From Pseudomonadota bacterium (GTDB lineage: Bacteria; Pseudomonadota; Alphaproteobacteria; Rhizobiales; Xanthobacteraceae): a stretch of DNA of 64,000 bases. Under the pieces are notes generated by a model, which was not told where the DNA came from, did not search any database, and saw nothing but the letters and a program-made list of their open reading frames with translations. The stretch covers positions 329,326 through 393,325 of the forward strand of contig JAFEFL010000025.1 of assembly GCA_018240595.1 (NCBI GenBank), given 5' to 3'. The first letter of the stretch is position 1; each line of letters begins with the position of its first letter. This document shows positions 29,365 to 38,630 of this stretch, in pieces. The position numbers and the translations under genes are program-made.

Positions 29365-30264
29365 ATGACCTCATCCGCGCCCCTCACCGCCACCATCATC
29401 GCCGGACGCGAACCGCTCGACGATGCCGCACTGGAGCGCGCCCGCGCGATCCTGCCCGCCGCCGAGGCGCCGCTGTGGCTCGACCCCGCTCGCGCTGCCG
29501 ACATTCCCTTTAGCGCAGGCGCCGACGCCGACCAACGGGCGCTTGCCGATGCCTTGCGCGATGCGCAGCCTGGCGCCGACGTCGTGGTCCAGCCCTCCGT
29601 GGGCCGGCGCAAAAAACTGTTCCTCGCCGACATGGACTCCACCATGATCGGGCAGGAGTGCATTGATGAACTCGCCGACTTTGCCGGCCTCAAGGCGCAC
29701 GTCGCCGCCATCACCGAGCGCGCCATGCGCGGCGAGATCGCGTTCGAGCCGGCCCTGCGCGAGCGCGTTGCGCTGCTCGAGGGCCTGAAGGTTTCGGTGA
29801 TCGACGAAGTTCTGCGCGACCGCATCACCTTGACGCCCGGCGCGCGGGCGCTGGTCGGCACGATGCGCGCCCACGGCGCGCACACCGCGCTGGTGTCCGG
29901 CGGCTTCACGTTGTTCACCGATCGCGTCGCCGCGATGATCGGCTTCAATGAGAACCGCGCCAACAGCCTGACGGTGATCGACGGCCACAAGCTCGCCGGT
30001 ACGGTGGCCGAGCCGATCTTCGGCCGCGATGCCAAGCGCGCCGCGCTCATCGAGCTGCGCCAGGAGTTCGGGCTCGCGAGGGAAGAAACCATGGCGGTCG
30101 GCGACGGCGCCAACGATCTCGACATGATCGCCGAGGCCGGCCTCGGCGTCGCCTATCACGCCAAGCCGAAGGTCGCCGCCGCGGCGCCCGCGCGCATCGA
30201 GCACGGCGATCTGACCGCTCTGCTCTATATTCAGGGCTATCGCCGCGACGAATTCGTCGCCTAA
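29365..30264 (+). CDS. serB: Phosphoserine phosphatase
   Basis: It releases serine from phosphoserine, the last step of the pathway from 3-phosphoglycerate. The 299 residues follow the HAD family: the nucleophile loop [11 protein letters not shown] with D89 and D91, [11 protein letters not shown] as motif II and [17 protein letters not shown] as the Mg site. The N-terminal 80 residues are a weakly conserved ACT-like region usual for SerB. The start has almost no ribosome site, and the four-base gap to miaA leaves no room for a promoter between them; its promoter should lie within the start of miaA. Confidence 0.95.
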   Translation: MTSSAPLTATIIAGREPLDDAALERARAILPAAEAPLWLDPARAADIPFSAGADADQRALADALRDAQPGADVVVQPSVGRRKKLFLADMDSTMIGQECIDELADFAGLKAHVAAITERAMRGEIAFEPALRERVALLEGLKVSVIDEVLRDRITLTPGARALVGTMRAHGAHTALVSGGFTLFTDRVAAMIGFNENRANSLTVIDGHKLAGTVAEPIFGRDAKRAALIELRQEFGLAREETMAVGDGANDLDMIAEAGLGVAYHAKPKVAAAAPARIEHGDLTALLYIQGYRRDEFVA

Positions 30265-30268
30265 AAAC

Positions 30269-30392
30269 TTGTCCCGGGCGCCATGCAACACAACGTGGTG
30301 CATGGCAGACCCGGGACCTTAACAAACTCGGATATCCGAAACGGTCCCGGCGCTGCGGCGCAGCGTTACCCGCTGCACCGCGTCCGGGACAA
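30269..30392. repeat. Palindromic repeat (TTGTCCCGGG...CCGGGACAA family)
   Basis: Inverted ends TTGTCCCGG and CCGGGACAA frame two imperfect hairpins: one built on GCCATGCA/TGCATGGC and closed by CCCGGG, the other around GCTGCGGCGCAGC. It fills the gap between convergent serB and degP. It is a different family from the one at 6344 and 17947. Confidence 0.7.
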
Positions 30393-30397
30393 AGCAC

Positions 30398-31894
30398 TTA
30401 TTGCAATCCGATGGCGACGAAGCTCGGATCGCCTTCCGGCGACACCACCAGCAGGACGACGGCCTTCTTACCGTCCTTCTTCAACTGGTCAATGCGCTTC
30501 TGCAGATCGGCGGCGTTGGTCACCGCCTGCTGCTGCACCTCGGCGATCACCATGCCTGGCTGCAGGCGTTTCTCGGCGGCCGGCGAATTCGGCTCGACGC
30601 CGGTGATGAGCACGCCCTTCACCTTGTCCTGGATCTTGTACTTCTTGCGCGCCGCATCGTTGAGATTGGCGAGATCGAGGCCCAGCGCCTTCTTGACCGA
30701 GGTCTTGTCTTCTTCGGGCTGATCCTTCTTCGGCGTCAACGAGGCCTGCTTCTCGCCGTCGTCGAGACGGCCGAGCTTGACCGTCTTGGTCTCTTCCTTG
30801 CCCTTGCGGATGATGACGACGCTGACATCCTTGCCGACCGTGGTTTCGGCCACGATCTTCGGCAGGTCGCGCATCTCCTTGATGTCCTTGCCGTCGAACT
30901 TGACGACGACGTCGCCGGGCTCGATGCCGGCCGGCTTGGCCGGGCCCTTGTCGTCGATACCGGCGATCAGCGCGCCGCGCGCCGGCTTGATGTTGAGGCT
31001 GTCGGCGATCTCGTCGGTCACCTGCTGGATGCGCACGCCGAGCCAGCCGCGCCGCACTTCCTTGAACTCGCGGAGCTGATCGATGACGCCGACCACCGTC
31101 TTCGACGGCACGGCAAACCCGATGCCGATCGAACCGCCCGACGGCGAGATGATCGCGGTGTTGACGCCGATGACTTCGCCGTCGAGGTTGAAAAGCGGGC
31201 CGCCCGAGTTGCCGCGGTTGATCGCGGCGTCGGTCTGGATGTAGTTGTCGTAGGGACCCGACTGGATGTCGCGGTTGCGCGCCGACACGATGCCGGCGGT
31301 CACGGTGCCGCCAAGCGAGAACGGGTTGCCGATCGCGATCACCCATTCGCCAAGCCGAAGCTTGTCGGAGTCGCCGAATTTCACCGCCTTGAGCGGCTTG
31401 GGCGAATCCACCTTGAGCAATGCCAGGTCGGTCTTCTTGTCGGTGCCGACCAGTTGCGCCTTGAGCGTGGTGCCGTCATTGAGGATGACGTTGACCTCGT
31501 CGGCGTCGGCGATGACGTGGTTGTTTGTCACCACGTAGCCGGACGGGTCGATGATGAAGCCGGAGCCGAGCGAGTTCACGCGGCGCGACTGCTGGCCGCC
31601 ATTCTGACCGCCAGGGCCGCCCGGGGTGCCGCCCTGCCCGCGCCGGTTCTTGAAGAACTCTTCGAAGAACTCCTCGAAGGGCGATCCGGGCGGCAGTTGC
31701 GGCATCTTGTCGTTGCTGAGATCGACCGTCTGCTTGGTCGAGATGTTGACGACGGCGTCGATCACTTGCTCGGCGACATCGGCGATGCCTTCCGGTCCGC
31801 GGGCCATCGCAGGCCGCGCGAACCACGGCGTGACCAGGCTAGCCGCGAGCACGAGTGCGAAAGTCGTCTTGAAACGAAGTGAAGGGGCGCCCAT
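30398..31894 (-). CDS. degP: Periplasmic serine endoprotease DegP/HtrA
   Basis: It degrades and refolds damaged proteins in the periplasm. The 498-residue protein has a signal peptide (1-31, ending ARPAMA), a Gly/Gln-rich loop (about 85-103), the trypsin-like domain with H126 (TNNHVIAD), D156 (TDLALL) and S230 (RGNSGGPLF), and two PDZ domains (about 270-360 and 395-490), each with the usual carboxylate-binding loops. It follows hflC and DUF2065 on the same strand at 127 bases' distance, an arrangement common in this order that groups membrane and periplasmic proteolysis. Confidence 0.96.
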   Translation of the reverse strand: MGAPSLRFKTTFALVLAASLVTPWFARPAMARGPEGIADVAEQVIDAVVNISTKQTVDLSNDKMPQLPPGSPFEEFFEEFFKNRRGQGGTPGGPGGQNGGQQSRRVNSLGSGFIIDPSGYVVTNNHVIADADEVNVILNDGTTLKAQLVGTDKKTDLALLKVDSPKPLKAVKFGDSDKLRLGEWVIAIGNPFSLGGTVTAGIVSARNRDIQSGPYDNYIQTDAAINRGNSGGPLFNLDGEVIGVNTAIISPSGGSIGIGFAVPSKTVVGVIDQLREFKEVRRGWLGVRIQQVTDEIADSLNIKPARGALIAGIDDKGPAKPAGIEPGDVVVKFDGKDIKEMRDLPKIVAETTVGKDVSVVIIRKGKEETKTVKLGRLDDGEKQASLTPKKDQPEEDKTSVKKALGLDLANLNDAARKKYKIQDKVKGVLITGVEPNSPAAEKRLQPGMVIAEVQQQAVTNAADLQKRIDQLKKDGKKAVVLLVVSPEGDPSFVAIGLQ

Positions 31895-32020
31895 TGGCGT
31901 CGATTCTCCAGGGAGGGGGTTGGCTACAAAGTGACCCCGAATTAGCGGCGATTCAAGGGCGGCGGCGGCCGATCCGCCGCCGGCGAAAAAGCCCAGCCTG
32001 GGGCGCGCGCCGGCGCCACC

Positions 32021-32206
32021 CTAAGCGCGTACCAGCCAGACGACGATCAGGCCGACGATCGCGGAACAAATTCCAATCAGGCGAAGCGTGCCTTCCGGCG
32101 TGTCCAGCACGCTCTGCATGGCTTTCTTGCCGTGACCCGGAAACGCCGCGAAGATCAGGCCTTCGATCACGAAGACCAGACCCAGCGCCGCGAGAAAGTC
32201 CGACAT
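32021..32206 (-). CDS. DUF2065 small membrane protein
   Basis: 61 residues with two hydrophobic segments (about 3-20 and 41-58) separated by a short basic hairpin containing GHGKKAMQSVLDTPEGTLR. This pattern, and its place directly after hflC, match the DUF2065/YjeT family of small inner membrane proteins that accompany HflKC. The ATG at 32206 is chosen; a GTG four codons earlier (32218) is also possible. Its role is unknown; neighbours suggest a part in the HflKC-FtsH membrane complex. Confidence 0.8.
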   Translation of the reverse strand: MSDFLAALGLVFVIEGLIFAAFPGHGKKAMQSVLDTPEGTLRLIGICSAIVGLIVVWLVRA

Positions 32207-32222
32207 GCCCCCGCGCACGGCG

Positions 32223-33137
32223 TTACGGCTTCGGCGTGTTCGACGCCGTCGGCGGCGCCGCCGGCGTCGCGCCGGTCGGCTGGTTGAAGAACCGGAAGAA
32301 GTTGTTGTCCGGCTTCAGCACCAGGCGGGTATCGCCGGCCTTCATGCTCGCCTCATAGGCCTGCATCGAGCGGTAAAAGGCGAAGAAGTCCGGATCCTTG
32401 TTGAAGGCCTCGGCGAAGATCTGGTTTCGCGTCGCGTCGCCCTCACCGCGGATCTGCTCCGCCCGCGAATTGGCTTCCGCCACCAGAACCGTCGCTTCGC
32501 GATCGGCGCGCGAGCGGATTTCCTGCGCACGCTGGGCACCCTGCGCGCGGAACTCGGCCGCCTCACGCTGACGTTCGGTCTGCATGCGCTGGTAGACCGC
32601 CTGACTGTTCTGTTCCGGCAGGTCGGCGCGGCGGATACGCACGTCCACCACCTGGATGCCGTAGCTGGTGGCTTCCTTGTCGACGAGCTGCAGGATGCGC
32701 TCCATCAGGTCGGCGCGCTGGTCGCGCACGACATGGGTGAAGGTCGCCTCGCCCAGCACCCGGCGCAGCGCCGAGTTGAGAAGGATGGCGAGCTGCGAGT
32801 TGGCGCCCTGCACCGAGCCGAGGGTCTGATAGAACTGCAACGGGTTCTTGATGCGGTAACGCGCGAAGGCGTCGACCACCAGACGCTTCTGGTCGGAAGC
32901 GATGACTTCCTGCGCCGGCGCCTCGAGATCGAGGATGCGCCGGTCGACGAAGATCACGCTGTCGACGAAGGGCAGCTTGGCGTGCAGGCCCGGTTCGCTG
33001 ACGACGCGCTTCGGCTCACCGAGGCGGACGACGAGCGCCTGCTGCGTCTGATAGACGGTGAACAGCGACGAGTAGCCGACAATGAGCGCCGCCGCGACGA
33101 GGACGGCGAGGACGCCGCCGATGAAATTCAATCTCAT
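32223..33137 (-). CDS. hflC: FtsH protease modulator HflC
   Basis: 304 residues with an N-terminal membrane anchor (about 5-25), then a stomatin/prohibitin (SPFH) domain beginning FTVYQTQQALVVRLGEPK, and a long charged helix about 180-270 (ERQREAAEFRAQGAQRAQEI). With HflK it forms a large periplasmic cage around FtsH that limits degradation of membrane proteins. Its start overlaps the hflK stop by four bases, so the partners are made together. The C-terminal tail is Pro/Thr-rich and short. Confidence 0.95.
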   Translation of the reverse strand: MRLNFIGGVLAVLVAAALIVGYSSLFTVYQTQQALVVRLGEPKRVVSEPGLHAKLPFVDSVIFVDRRILDLEAPAQEVIASDQKRLVVDAFARYRIKNPLQFYQTLGSVQGANSQLAILLNSALRRVLGEATFTHVVRDQRADLMERILQLVDKEATSYGIQVVDVRIRRADLPEQNSQAVYQRMQTERQREAAEFRAQGAQRAQEIRSRADREATVLVAEANSRAEQIRGEGDATRNQIFAEAFNKDPDFFAFYRSMQAYEASMKAGDTRLVLKPDNNFFRFFNQPTGATPAAPPTASNTPKP

Positions 33138-34279
33138 GGCTTGGCTCCCGGGCTGCGCGCTTGCGCCGGCCGCGACAATTCGTTGAGCGGCAGATAGGGC
33201 ACGACGCCGCCCGAGCCGCCGGTGCCGGAATCGAGGATCACCTTGTCGGCGCCGCCGAGCACGCGCTCCATCGTTTCCAGATACATGCGCTCGCGGGTCA
33301 CGTCGGGCGCCTTCTTGTACTGCTCGTAGATCTTGTCGAAGCGCGCGGACTGGCCGGTCGCCTCGGCAACGGTCTGCGACTTGTAGCCTTCGGCGGCCTG
33401 CGTGATCTGCGCCACCTTGCCGCGCGCTTCCGGCACGACACGGTTGGCGTAGGTCTGCGCTTCGTTGACCGCGCGCTCGAGGTCGGCGCGCGCCGCCTGG
33501 ACGTCGCGGAACGCGTCGATGACCTGCTGCGGCGGATCGACCTTCTGCAACTGCACCTGCTGGATCACGATGCCGGCGCCGTAATTGTCGAGCGTCTTCT
33601 GCATCAGCTCGTGCACGGCATTCTCGATCGTCTGCCGCGCGCCGGTGAGGATCGGTTGAATGTCGGAGCGGCCGACGACCTCACGCATCGCGCTTTCGGC
33701 AACGGCCTTCACCGTGCCTTCGGGATTCTGGATGTTGAACAGGTAGTCGCCGACGCCGGTCGGCTTCACCTTCCACAGCACCGAGAAGTCGACGTCGACG
33801 ATGTTCTCGTCGCCCGTCAGCATCAGGCTTTCTTCCGGCACATCGCGCACGGCCGAGCCGCGGCGCACGTCCTCGCTGACGCGCATGCCGATGTCGATCT
33901 TGTTGACGCGCAGCGCCTTCGGCGTCAGCGCAGTCTCGATCGGATAGGGCAGATGATAATTCAGACCCGGCTGGACCTCGCGCACTTCCTTGCCGAAGCG
34001 CAGCACGACGCCGAGCTCATCCGGCTCGACGCGGAAGAATCCCGAAAAGCCCCAGAGCGCGACGGCGGCGAGCGCCGCAAGCGCGATGCCCTTGCCACCC
34101 ATGTTGCCGGGCAGAACGCCGCGCAGCCGGTCTTGGCCGCGGCGGAGCATCTCTTCGAGATCAGGCGGTCTGCCGCCGGGCGTTTGCGGATTCGAGCCCC
34201 ACGGGCTCTTGCCGCCACCACCGCCAGCACCCCAGGGGCCGCCACCGCCGCTCCCACCGCCTTGATTGCTCCATGGCAT
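33134..34279 (-). CDS. hflK: FtsH protease modulator HflK
   Basis: 381 residues. The cytoplasmic N-terminus is very Gly-rich (residues 5-36), followed by an RLRGVLPGN segment and one membrane span (about 64-82), then the SPFH domain opening FFRVEPDELGVVLRFGK. It partners HflC in regulating FtsH. GGGAGAG lies just before the start. A good promoter (34334-34362) precedes it, and hflC, DUF2065 and probably degP follow. Confidence 0.95.
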   Translation of the reverse strand: MPWSNQGGGSGGGGPWGAGGGGGKSPWGSNPQTPGGRPPDLEEMLRRGQDRLRGVLPGNMGGKGIALAALAAVALWGFSGFFRVEPDELGVVLRFGKEVREVQPGLNYHLPYPIETALTPKALRVNKIDIGMRVSEDVRRGSAVRDVPEESLMLTGDENIVDVDFSVLWKVKPTGVGDYLFNIQNPEGTVKAVAESAMREVVGRSDIQPILTGARQTIENAVHELMQKTLDNYGAGIVIQQVQLQKVDPPQQVIDAFRDVQAARADLERAVNEAQTYANRVVPEARGKVAQITQAAEGYKSQTVAEATGQSARFDKIYEQYKKAPDVTRERMYLETMERVLGGADKVILDSGTGGSGGVVPYLPLNELSRPAQARSPGAKP

Positions 34280-34333
34280 ACAAATCTCTCCCGACGCCGC
34301 GACGAATGGCGGGTCTGCCTTTAGTTGGGAGGG

Positions 34334-34362
34334 GTTATAGGGGACGCAAGGGCTCGTTACAA
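34334..34362 (-). promoter_or_regulatory. hflK promoter
   Basis: TTGTAA at 34357-34362 and TATAAC at 34334-34339 are 17 bases apart on the minus strand, giving a start near 34327 and a 48-base untranslated leader before hflK. It reads as a housekeeping promoter rather than a clear heat-shock one. Confidence 0.65.
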
Positions 34363-34495
34363 CGCGCTGACATGCCGCATTTCAGGCCGAATCTCGGGCT
34401 GATGCGCGGCCCGTCAACCGCCCATTCACCACGCGCTCGCTCGGCTGTGGTAAATACCTGCCACAAGCAGAACAGCGTGCGGGAGGATGACCTTG

Positions 34496-35260
34496 ATGAA
34501 GGCGTTTGATTTGAGCGGCCGGGTCGCCCTGGTCACCGGCGGCAATGGCGGCATCGGGCTCGGCATGGCCAAGGGGATGGCGCAGGCCGGCGCGACGGTG
34601 ATGATCGCCGGACGCAACAAGGCCAAGGCCGAAGCCGCACTTGCCGCGCTCAAGGCCGCCGGCGGCAAGGCCGACTTCATCGAGATCGATGTGCTCAAAG
34701 AAGAGTCTTGTCGTGCCGCGGTCGACGCGACCGCCGAAAAGTTCGGCAAGCTCGACATCCTCGTCAACAATGCCGGCACTTCCGTGCGCAAGCCGCCAGA
34801 GCAACTGACGGCCGCGGACTGGCACCTGGTCATGGACACCAATGTCACCAGCGCCTTCCTGTGCTCGCAGGCGGTCTATCCGCACATGAGACAAGCCGGC
34901 GGCGGCAAGATCATCAATATCGGCTCGATGATGTCGATCTTCGCCTCGTCCTATGCGGCGCCCTACGGCGCCAGCAAGGGCGCAATCGTGCAGATGGCGC
35001 GCTCGTTCGCCGTCGCCTGGGCCAAGGACAACATCCAGGTCAACTGCATCCTGCCCGGCTGGATCGACACCGAACTGACCAAACAGGCCCGCGAGCAGGT
35101 GCCCGGGCTTCACGAGCGCGTGCTGGCGCGCACGCCGGTCGCGCGCTGGGGATTGCCCGACGATTTCTCCGGCATCGCCGTGTTTCTCGCCTCGCCGGCA
35201 TCGGATTTCCTGACCGGCACCGCCATTCCGGTGGACGGCGGCTATTCGGTCGTGGCTTAG
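34496..35260 (+). CDS. SDR-family oxidoreductase
   Basis: 254 residues of the classical short-chain dehydrogenase fold. TGGNGGIG at 14-21 binds NAD(P), NNAG is at 91-94, and the active site has S144, Y157 and K161 (YGASK). The C-terminal AIPVDGGYSVVA is typical of 3-ketoacyl reductase or gluconate 5-dehydrogenase-like members. The ATG at 34496 has GGGAGG nine bases upstream; an earlier ATG at 34487 touches that site and is less likely. It is monocistronic, divergent from hflK and convergent with folA. Substrate unknown. Confidence 0.88.
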   Translation: MKAFDLSGRVALVTGGNGGIGLGMAKGMAQAGATVMIAGRNKAKAEAALAALKAAGGKADFIEIDVLKEESCRAAVDATAEKFGKLDILVNNAGTSVRKPPEQLTAADWHLVMDTNVTSAFLCSQAVYPHMRQAGGGKIINIGSMMSIFASSYAAPYGASKGAIVQMARSFAVAWAKDNIQVNCILPGWIDTELTKQAREQVPGLHERVLARTPVARWGLPDDFSGIAVFLASPASDFLTGTAIPVDGGYSVVA

Positions 35261-35272
35261 CGCAGAGCCCTC

Positions 35273-35791
35273 TCACCGCCGCTCATACGTGACGGTATCG
35301 AAGCCGGCGTCGTCATCGGGGCCGGCGTCGTAGTGCTGGCGCGCGGTTTCGCGCCAGACCTTGGGATCGATCGCGGGAAATACGACGTCGCCCTTCGGGC
35401 TCGCATGCACATGCGTGATCTCGAGCCGGTCGGCCATGGCCATCGTGCTCTCGAATACGTCGCCGCCGCCGATGATCATCACTTCATAGATGCCGCGGCG
35501 GCGGGCGTCGTCGCGGGCCACGGCCAGCGCGGCATCGAGGCTGGTGGCGAGCGTCGCGCCCGCGACCGCAAACTGGCGGTCGCGCGTCATCACGATGTTG
35601 GTGCGGTTCGGCAGCGGCTTGCCGATGGATTCGAAAGTCTTGCGGCCCATCACCACCGGCCGGCCGCTGGTGACGCGCTTGAAATGCTGCAGGTCCGATT
35701 TCAGCCGCCAGGGCAACTGGCCGTCGGTGCCGATGACGCCGTTCGCGCCGATGGCGGCAACGAGAATGATTTCGACTTTCCTGTCGCTCAT
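35273..35791 (-). CDS. folA: Dihydrofolate reductase
   Basis: It regenerates tetrahydrofolate after thymidylate synthesis. The 172 residues contain ILVAAIGANGVIGTDGQLPW (9-28) with the Met20-type loop, KTFESIGKPLPNR for NADPH binding and EVMIIGGGDVFE, all conserved in chromosomal DHFR. It is the third gene of a thyA-GNAT-folA set and overlaps the GNAT stop by four bases. Its role pairs directly with ThyA, which produces dihydrofolate. Confidence 0.95.
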   Translation of the reverse strand: MSDRKVEIILVAAIGANGVIGTDGQLPWRLKSDLQHFKRVTSGRPVVMGRKTFESIGKPLPNRTNIVMTRDRQFAVAGATLATSLDAALAVARDDARRRGIYEVMIIGGGDVFESTMAMADRLEITHVHASPKGDVVFPAIDPKVWRETARQHYDAGPDDDAGFDTVTYERR

Positions 35792-36276
35792 CGTGGCCCA
35801 TCACCGCCAAACGCGCTGAGCGCCTCGCCGCTCATGCGGCAGATTTTCCAGTCCGGCAGCACCTCGGCGCCGATCGACTGGTAGAACGCGATCGACGGCG
35901 CGTTCCAGTCGAGCACCGACCATTCGAAGCGGGCATAGCCCTGCTCGACGCAACGCGCGGCCAGCCGCGCCATCAGCGCCTTGCCGAGGCCCTTGCCGCG
36001 ATAGCGCGGCCGCACGAACAGATCCTCGAGATAGATGCCGTGGCGACCGCGGAAGGTGGAGAAATTGAGAAACCAGACGGCAAGCCCCGCCGCCTCGCCA
36101 TTGTATTCGGCGATGTCGCAGAACAGCCGTGGCGTGGCGCCGAACAGTGCCTCCGCGATCATGTCGGGCGTGGCGTCCACCGCATGCGACAGCTTCTCGT
36201 ACTCGGCGAGCTCGCGAATGAGATCGAAGATCAGCGCGGCATCTGCGGGCCGCGCTTCGCGGACGGCGACGGTCAC
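35788..36276 (-). CDS. GNAT-family N-acetyltransferase
   Basis: 162 residues from a GTG at 36276, which has GGAGG seven bases upstream; the frame stays open to 36363, but that part is repeat sequence. FVRPRYRGKGLGKALMARLA is the acetyl-CoA-binding motif A, and NAPSIAFYQSIGAEVLPDW is motif B, close to the diamine acetyltransferase-like group. The substrate is not evident; polyamine or amino acid amines are typical. It lies between thyA and folA and overlaps the folA start. Confidence 0.87.
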   Translation of the reverse strand: MTVAVREARPADAALIFDLIRELAEYEKLSHAVDATPDMIAEALFGATPRLFCDIAEYNGEAAGLAVWFLNFSTFRGRHGIYLEDLFVRPRYRGKGLGKALMARLAARCVEQGYARFEWSVLDWNAPSIAFYQSIGAEVLPDWKICRMSGEALSAFGGDGPR

Positions 36277-36298
36277 GATGCCGCCTCCACACGCGTCA

Positions 36299-36415
36299 GG
36301 CCCGGCCTTGTGCCGGGCATCCACGTCTTGAGCCGACAAGCAAGGCATGGATGGCCGGGACATAGGCGTTTTGGAAAAACGCCGTTCTTCGAACGGCTAT
36401 GCCGGCCATGACGGA
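36299..36415. repeat. Palindromic repeat between thyA and the GNAT gene
   Basis: A compound of a GCCCGGC/GCCGGGC hairpin, a CCACGTC-spacer-GGCATGGATGG part and an AACGCCGTTCTTCGAACGGC hairpin, with inverted outer ends (GTCAGG and CATGAC). It is a third family type, distinct from those at 6344 and 30269. It separates thyA from the two downstream genes and may end or attenuate the thyA message. Confidence 0.65.
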
Positions 36416-36442
36416 GAATGGCAACATCCGTCACTACGCCCC

Positions 36443-37237
36443 TCACACCGCCACCTCGGCCTTGATATGCGGATGCGGGTCGTAATTCTCGAGCGAGAAG
36501 TCCTCGTAGCGGAAGCCGAAGATGTCCTTCACGTCCGGATTGATCCGCATCGTCGGCAGCGCGCGCGGCGCCCGCGACAATTGCAACTCGGCCTGCTCGA
36601 CGTGATTGAGATAAAGATGCGTGTCGCCGCCGGTCCAGACGAAGTCGCCCGGCTTGTAGCCTGTCACCTGCGCCACCATCATCGTCAGCAGCGCATAGGA
36701 CGCGATGTTGAACGGCACGCCAAGAAACACGTCGGCCGAGCGCTGATAGAGCTGGCACGACAGCCGGCCGTTGGCGACATAGAACTGGAACAGGCAGTGG
36801 CACGGCGGCAGCGCCATCTTGTCGACGTCGGCCGGATTCCACGCCGTGACGATGAGCCGCCGCGAGTCCGGATTGCGTTTGATCATGTCGACGACGTGGC
36901 TGATCTGATCGATGGTCTGGCCATCCTTGGCCGGCCAGGAGCGCCACTGATGGCCATAAACCGGGCCGAGATCGCCGCGTTCGTCCGCCCACTCATCCCA
37001 GATGCGGACGCCGTGGTCCTTCAAGTATTTGATGTTGGTGTCGCCGGCGAGAAACCACAGCAATTCGTGGACGATCGACTTCAGGTGCAGCTTCTTGGTG
37101 GTCAGCATCGGGAAGCCCTGACCGAGATCGAAGCGCATCTGATAGCCGAACACCGACCGCGTGCCGGTGCCGGTGCGGTCGCGCTTTTCCACGCCGTCGC
37201 GGAGAATATGGTCCAACAGGTCGAGATACTGGCGCAT
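36443..37237 (-). CDS. thyA: Thymidylate synthase
   Basis: It methylates dUMP to dTMP with methylenetetrahydrofolate, leaving dihydrofolate for FolA. The 264 residues equal the standard ThyA length. [12 protein letters not shown] at 143-154 holds the nucleophile C146; [12 protein letters not shown] at 20-31 is the phosphate-binding loop, and [20 protein letters not shown] the folate-binding stretch. It is divergent from the mla-like operon. Confidence 0.97.
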   Translation of the reverse strand: MRQYLDLLDHILRDGVEKRDRTGTGTRSVFGYQMRFDLGQGFPMLTTKKLHLKSIVHELLWFLAGDTNIKYLKDHGVRIWDEWADERGDLGPVYGHQWRSWPAKDGQTIDQISHVVDMIKRNPDSRRLIVTAWNPADVDKMALPPCHCLFQFYVANGRLSCQLYQRSADVFLGVPFNIASYALLTMMVAQVTGYKPGDFVWTGGDTHLYLNHVEQAELQLSRAPRALPTMRINPDVKDIFGFRYEDFSLENYDPHPHIKAEVAV

Positions 37238-37452
37238 CGGCGGGCTCTGGGTTCGGCGACTCGTCAGAACATGGGGAAGATTACCCGGCCCGGCAACGAT
37301 CCGGGACGCGTTATCAACGGCCGAAAAAAGCGCGGGAAAACAACGAGTTCCATCCGCGGCGGCGTTAACCGTAAAAGTTAATCGGCATTTCCTAACCTTA
37401 ACAATGCGTTAATTTCCTACCGCGGGGGCACCTGGGTGCGCCCCAACGCTTT

Positions 37453-38628
37453 TTGTCATTTCTCAACCGCGAGCCCCGCTTGACCGCAGCCACCCTCGAC
37501 CACGGCCCCTCGCGCGACAACGGCCTCGATCTGAAAGCCGGCGGCCGCTGGACGGCCGTGCACGCCCGCACGCTGGAGCCGCTGATCGACGCCGCCAGCC
37601 ACGCTGGCAAGCAGGGCCAGGGCGAAGTGCGCCGCGTCGTCTTCGACGCCAGCCAGGTCGAGCAGCTCGACACCTACGGCGCCTGGCTGATCGAGCGCAC
37701 CTTGCGGATCTGGAAGAGCCGCGGCGCCGAAACCGAGCTCGTCGGCCTGCAGGCGAGCTATCGCAACCTGTTCGAGAAGGTGCGCTCCGGCCAGCAGAAG
37801 CTGACGCCGCTCAAGCACAAGCAGACCGGCCTCGTCGCCACGTTCGAAAGCGTCGGCCGCACCATGGTGGCGGTCACCACCGACCTGGCGACGATCTTCC
37901 AGATCGCCGGCCAGCTCGTCGTCGCGTTCCTGAGCGTGTGCGCGCATCCGCGGCGCTTCCGCATCACCTCGATGGTCAATCACCTCGAGCGCGTCTGCTG
38001 GCACGCGGTGCCGATCATCCTGCTGATCACCTTCCTCATCGGCGCCATCATCGCGCAGCAGGGCATCTTCCACTTCCGCACTTTCGGCGCCGACATCTAT
38101 GTCGTCGATATGGTCGGCGTGCTGGTGCTGCGCGAACTCGGCGTGCTCATCGTCTGCATCATGATCGCCGGCCGTTCCGGCTCGGCTTACACCGCCGAGC
38201 TCGGCTCGATGAAGATGCGCGAGGAAGTCGATGCGTTGCGCACCATGGGCTTCGACCCGGTGGAGGTACTGGTACTGCCGCGCATCCTCGCGCTGATGAT
38301 CGCGGTGCCGATCCTCACCTTCCTCGGCTCGATGGCCGCGCTGTATGGCGGCGGCCTGGTGGCGTGGCTGTACGGCGGCATCGATCCCAAGATCTTCATG
38401 TCGCGCCTGCATGAATCGATCAACGGCCAGACCTTTGCCGTCGGCATGATCAAGGCGCCCTTCATGGCGCTGATCATCGGGCTGGTCGCCTGTATGGAGG
38501 GCATGCAGGTCAAGGGCTCGGCGGAATCGCTCGGCGCCAAGACCACGGACTCCGTGGTTAAATCGATCTTCCTCGTCATCGTCATCGACGGCCTGTTCGC
38601 CGTGTTCTTCGCCTCGGTCGGGATCTGA
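37453..38628 (+). CDS. STAS-MlaE fusion: lipid ABC transporter permease
   Basis: 391 residues. About 20-125 form a STAS-like (MlaB-type) domain, with VVFDASQVEQLDTYGAWLIE as its core; about 150-391 are an MlaE permease with five or so hydrophobic segments and family blocks ELGVLIVCIMIAGRSGSAYT and MREEVDALRTMGFDPVE. In E. coli MlaB and MlaE are separate. The system moves phospholipids between the outer and inner membranes to keep outer-membrane asymmetry. The start is a TTG without a clear ribosome site, so the N-terminus is uncertain. mlaF- and mlaD-like genes follow at once. Confidence 0.88.
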   Translation: MSFLNREPRLTAATLDHGPSRDNGLDLKAGGRWTAVHARTLEPLIDAASHAGKQGQGEVRRVVFDASQVEQLDTYGAWLIERTLRIWKSRGAETELVGLQASYRNLFEKVRSGQQKLTPLKHKQTGLVATFESVGRTMVAVTTDLATIFQIAGQLVVAFLSVCAHPRRFRITSMVNHLERVCWHAVPIILLITFLIGAIIAQQGIFHFRTFGADIYVVDMVGVLVLRELGVLIVCIMIAGRSGSAYTAELGSMKMREEVDALRTMGFDPVEVLVLPRILALMIAVPILTFLGSMAALYGGGLVAWLYGGIDPKIFMSRLHESINGQTFAVGMIKAPFMALIIGLVACMEGMQVKGSAESLGAKTTDSVVKSIFLVIVIDGLFAVFFASVGI

Positions 38629-38630
38629 CC

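Noticed and set aside
29361..30125. Extension of miaA upstream of 29360 to give 561 residues
   Set aside because: The extra part is antisense to serB and MiaA homologues start at [17 protein letters not shown] sequence.
34320..34362. Heat-shock promoter for hflK
   Set aside because: A CTTG-like box is present but a housekeeping promoter with a 17-base spacer fits better.
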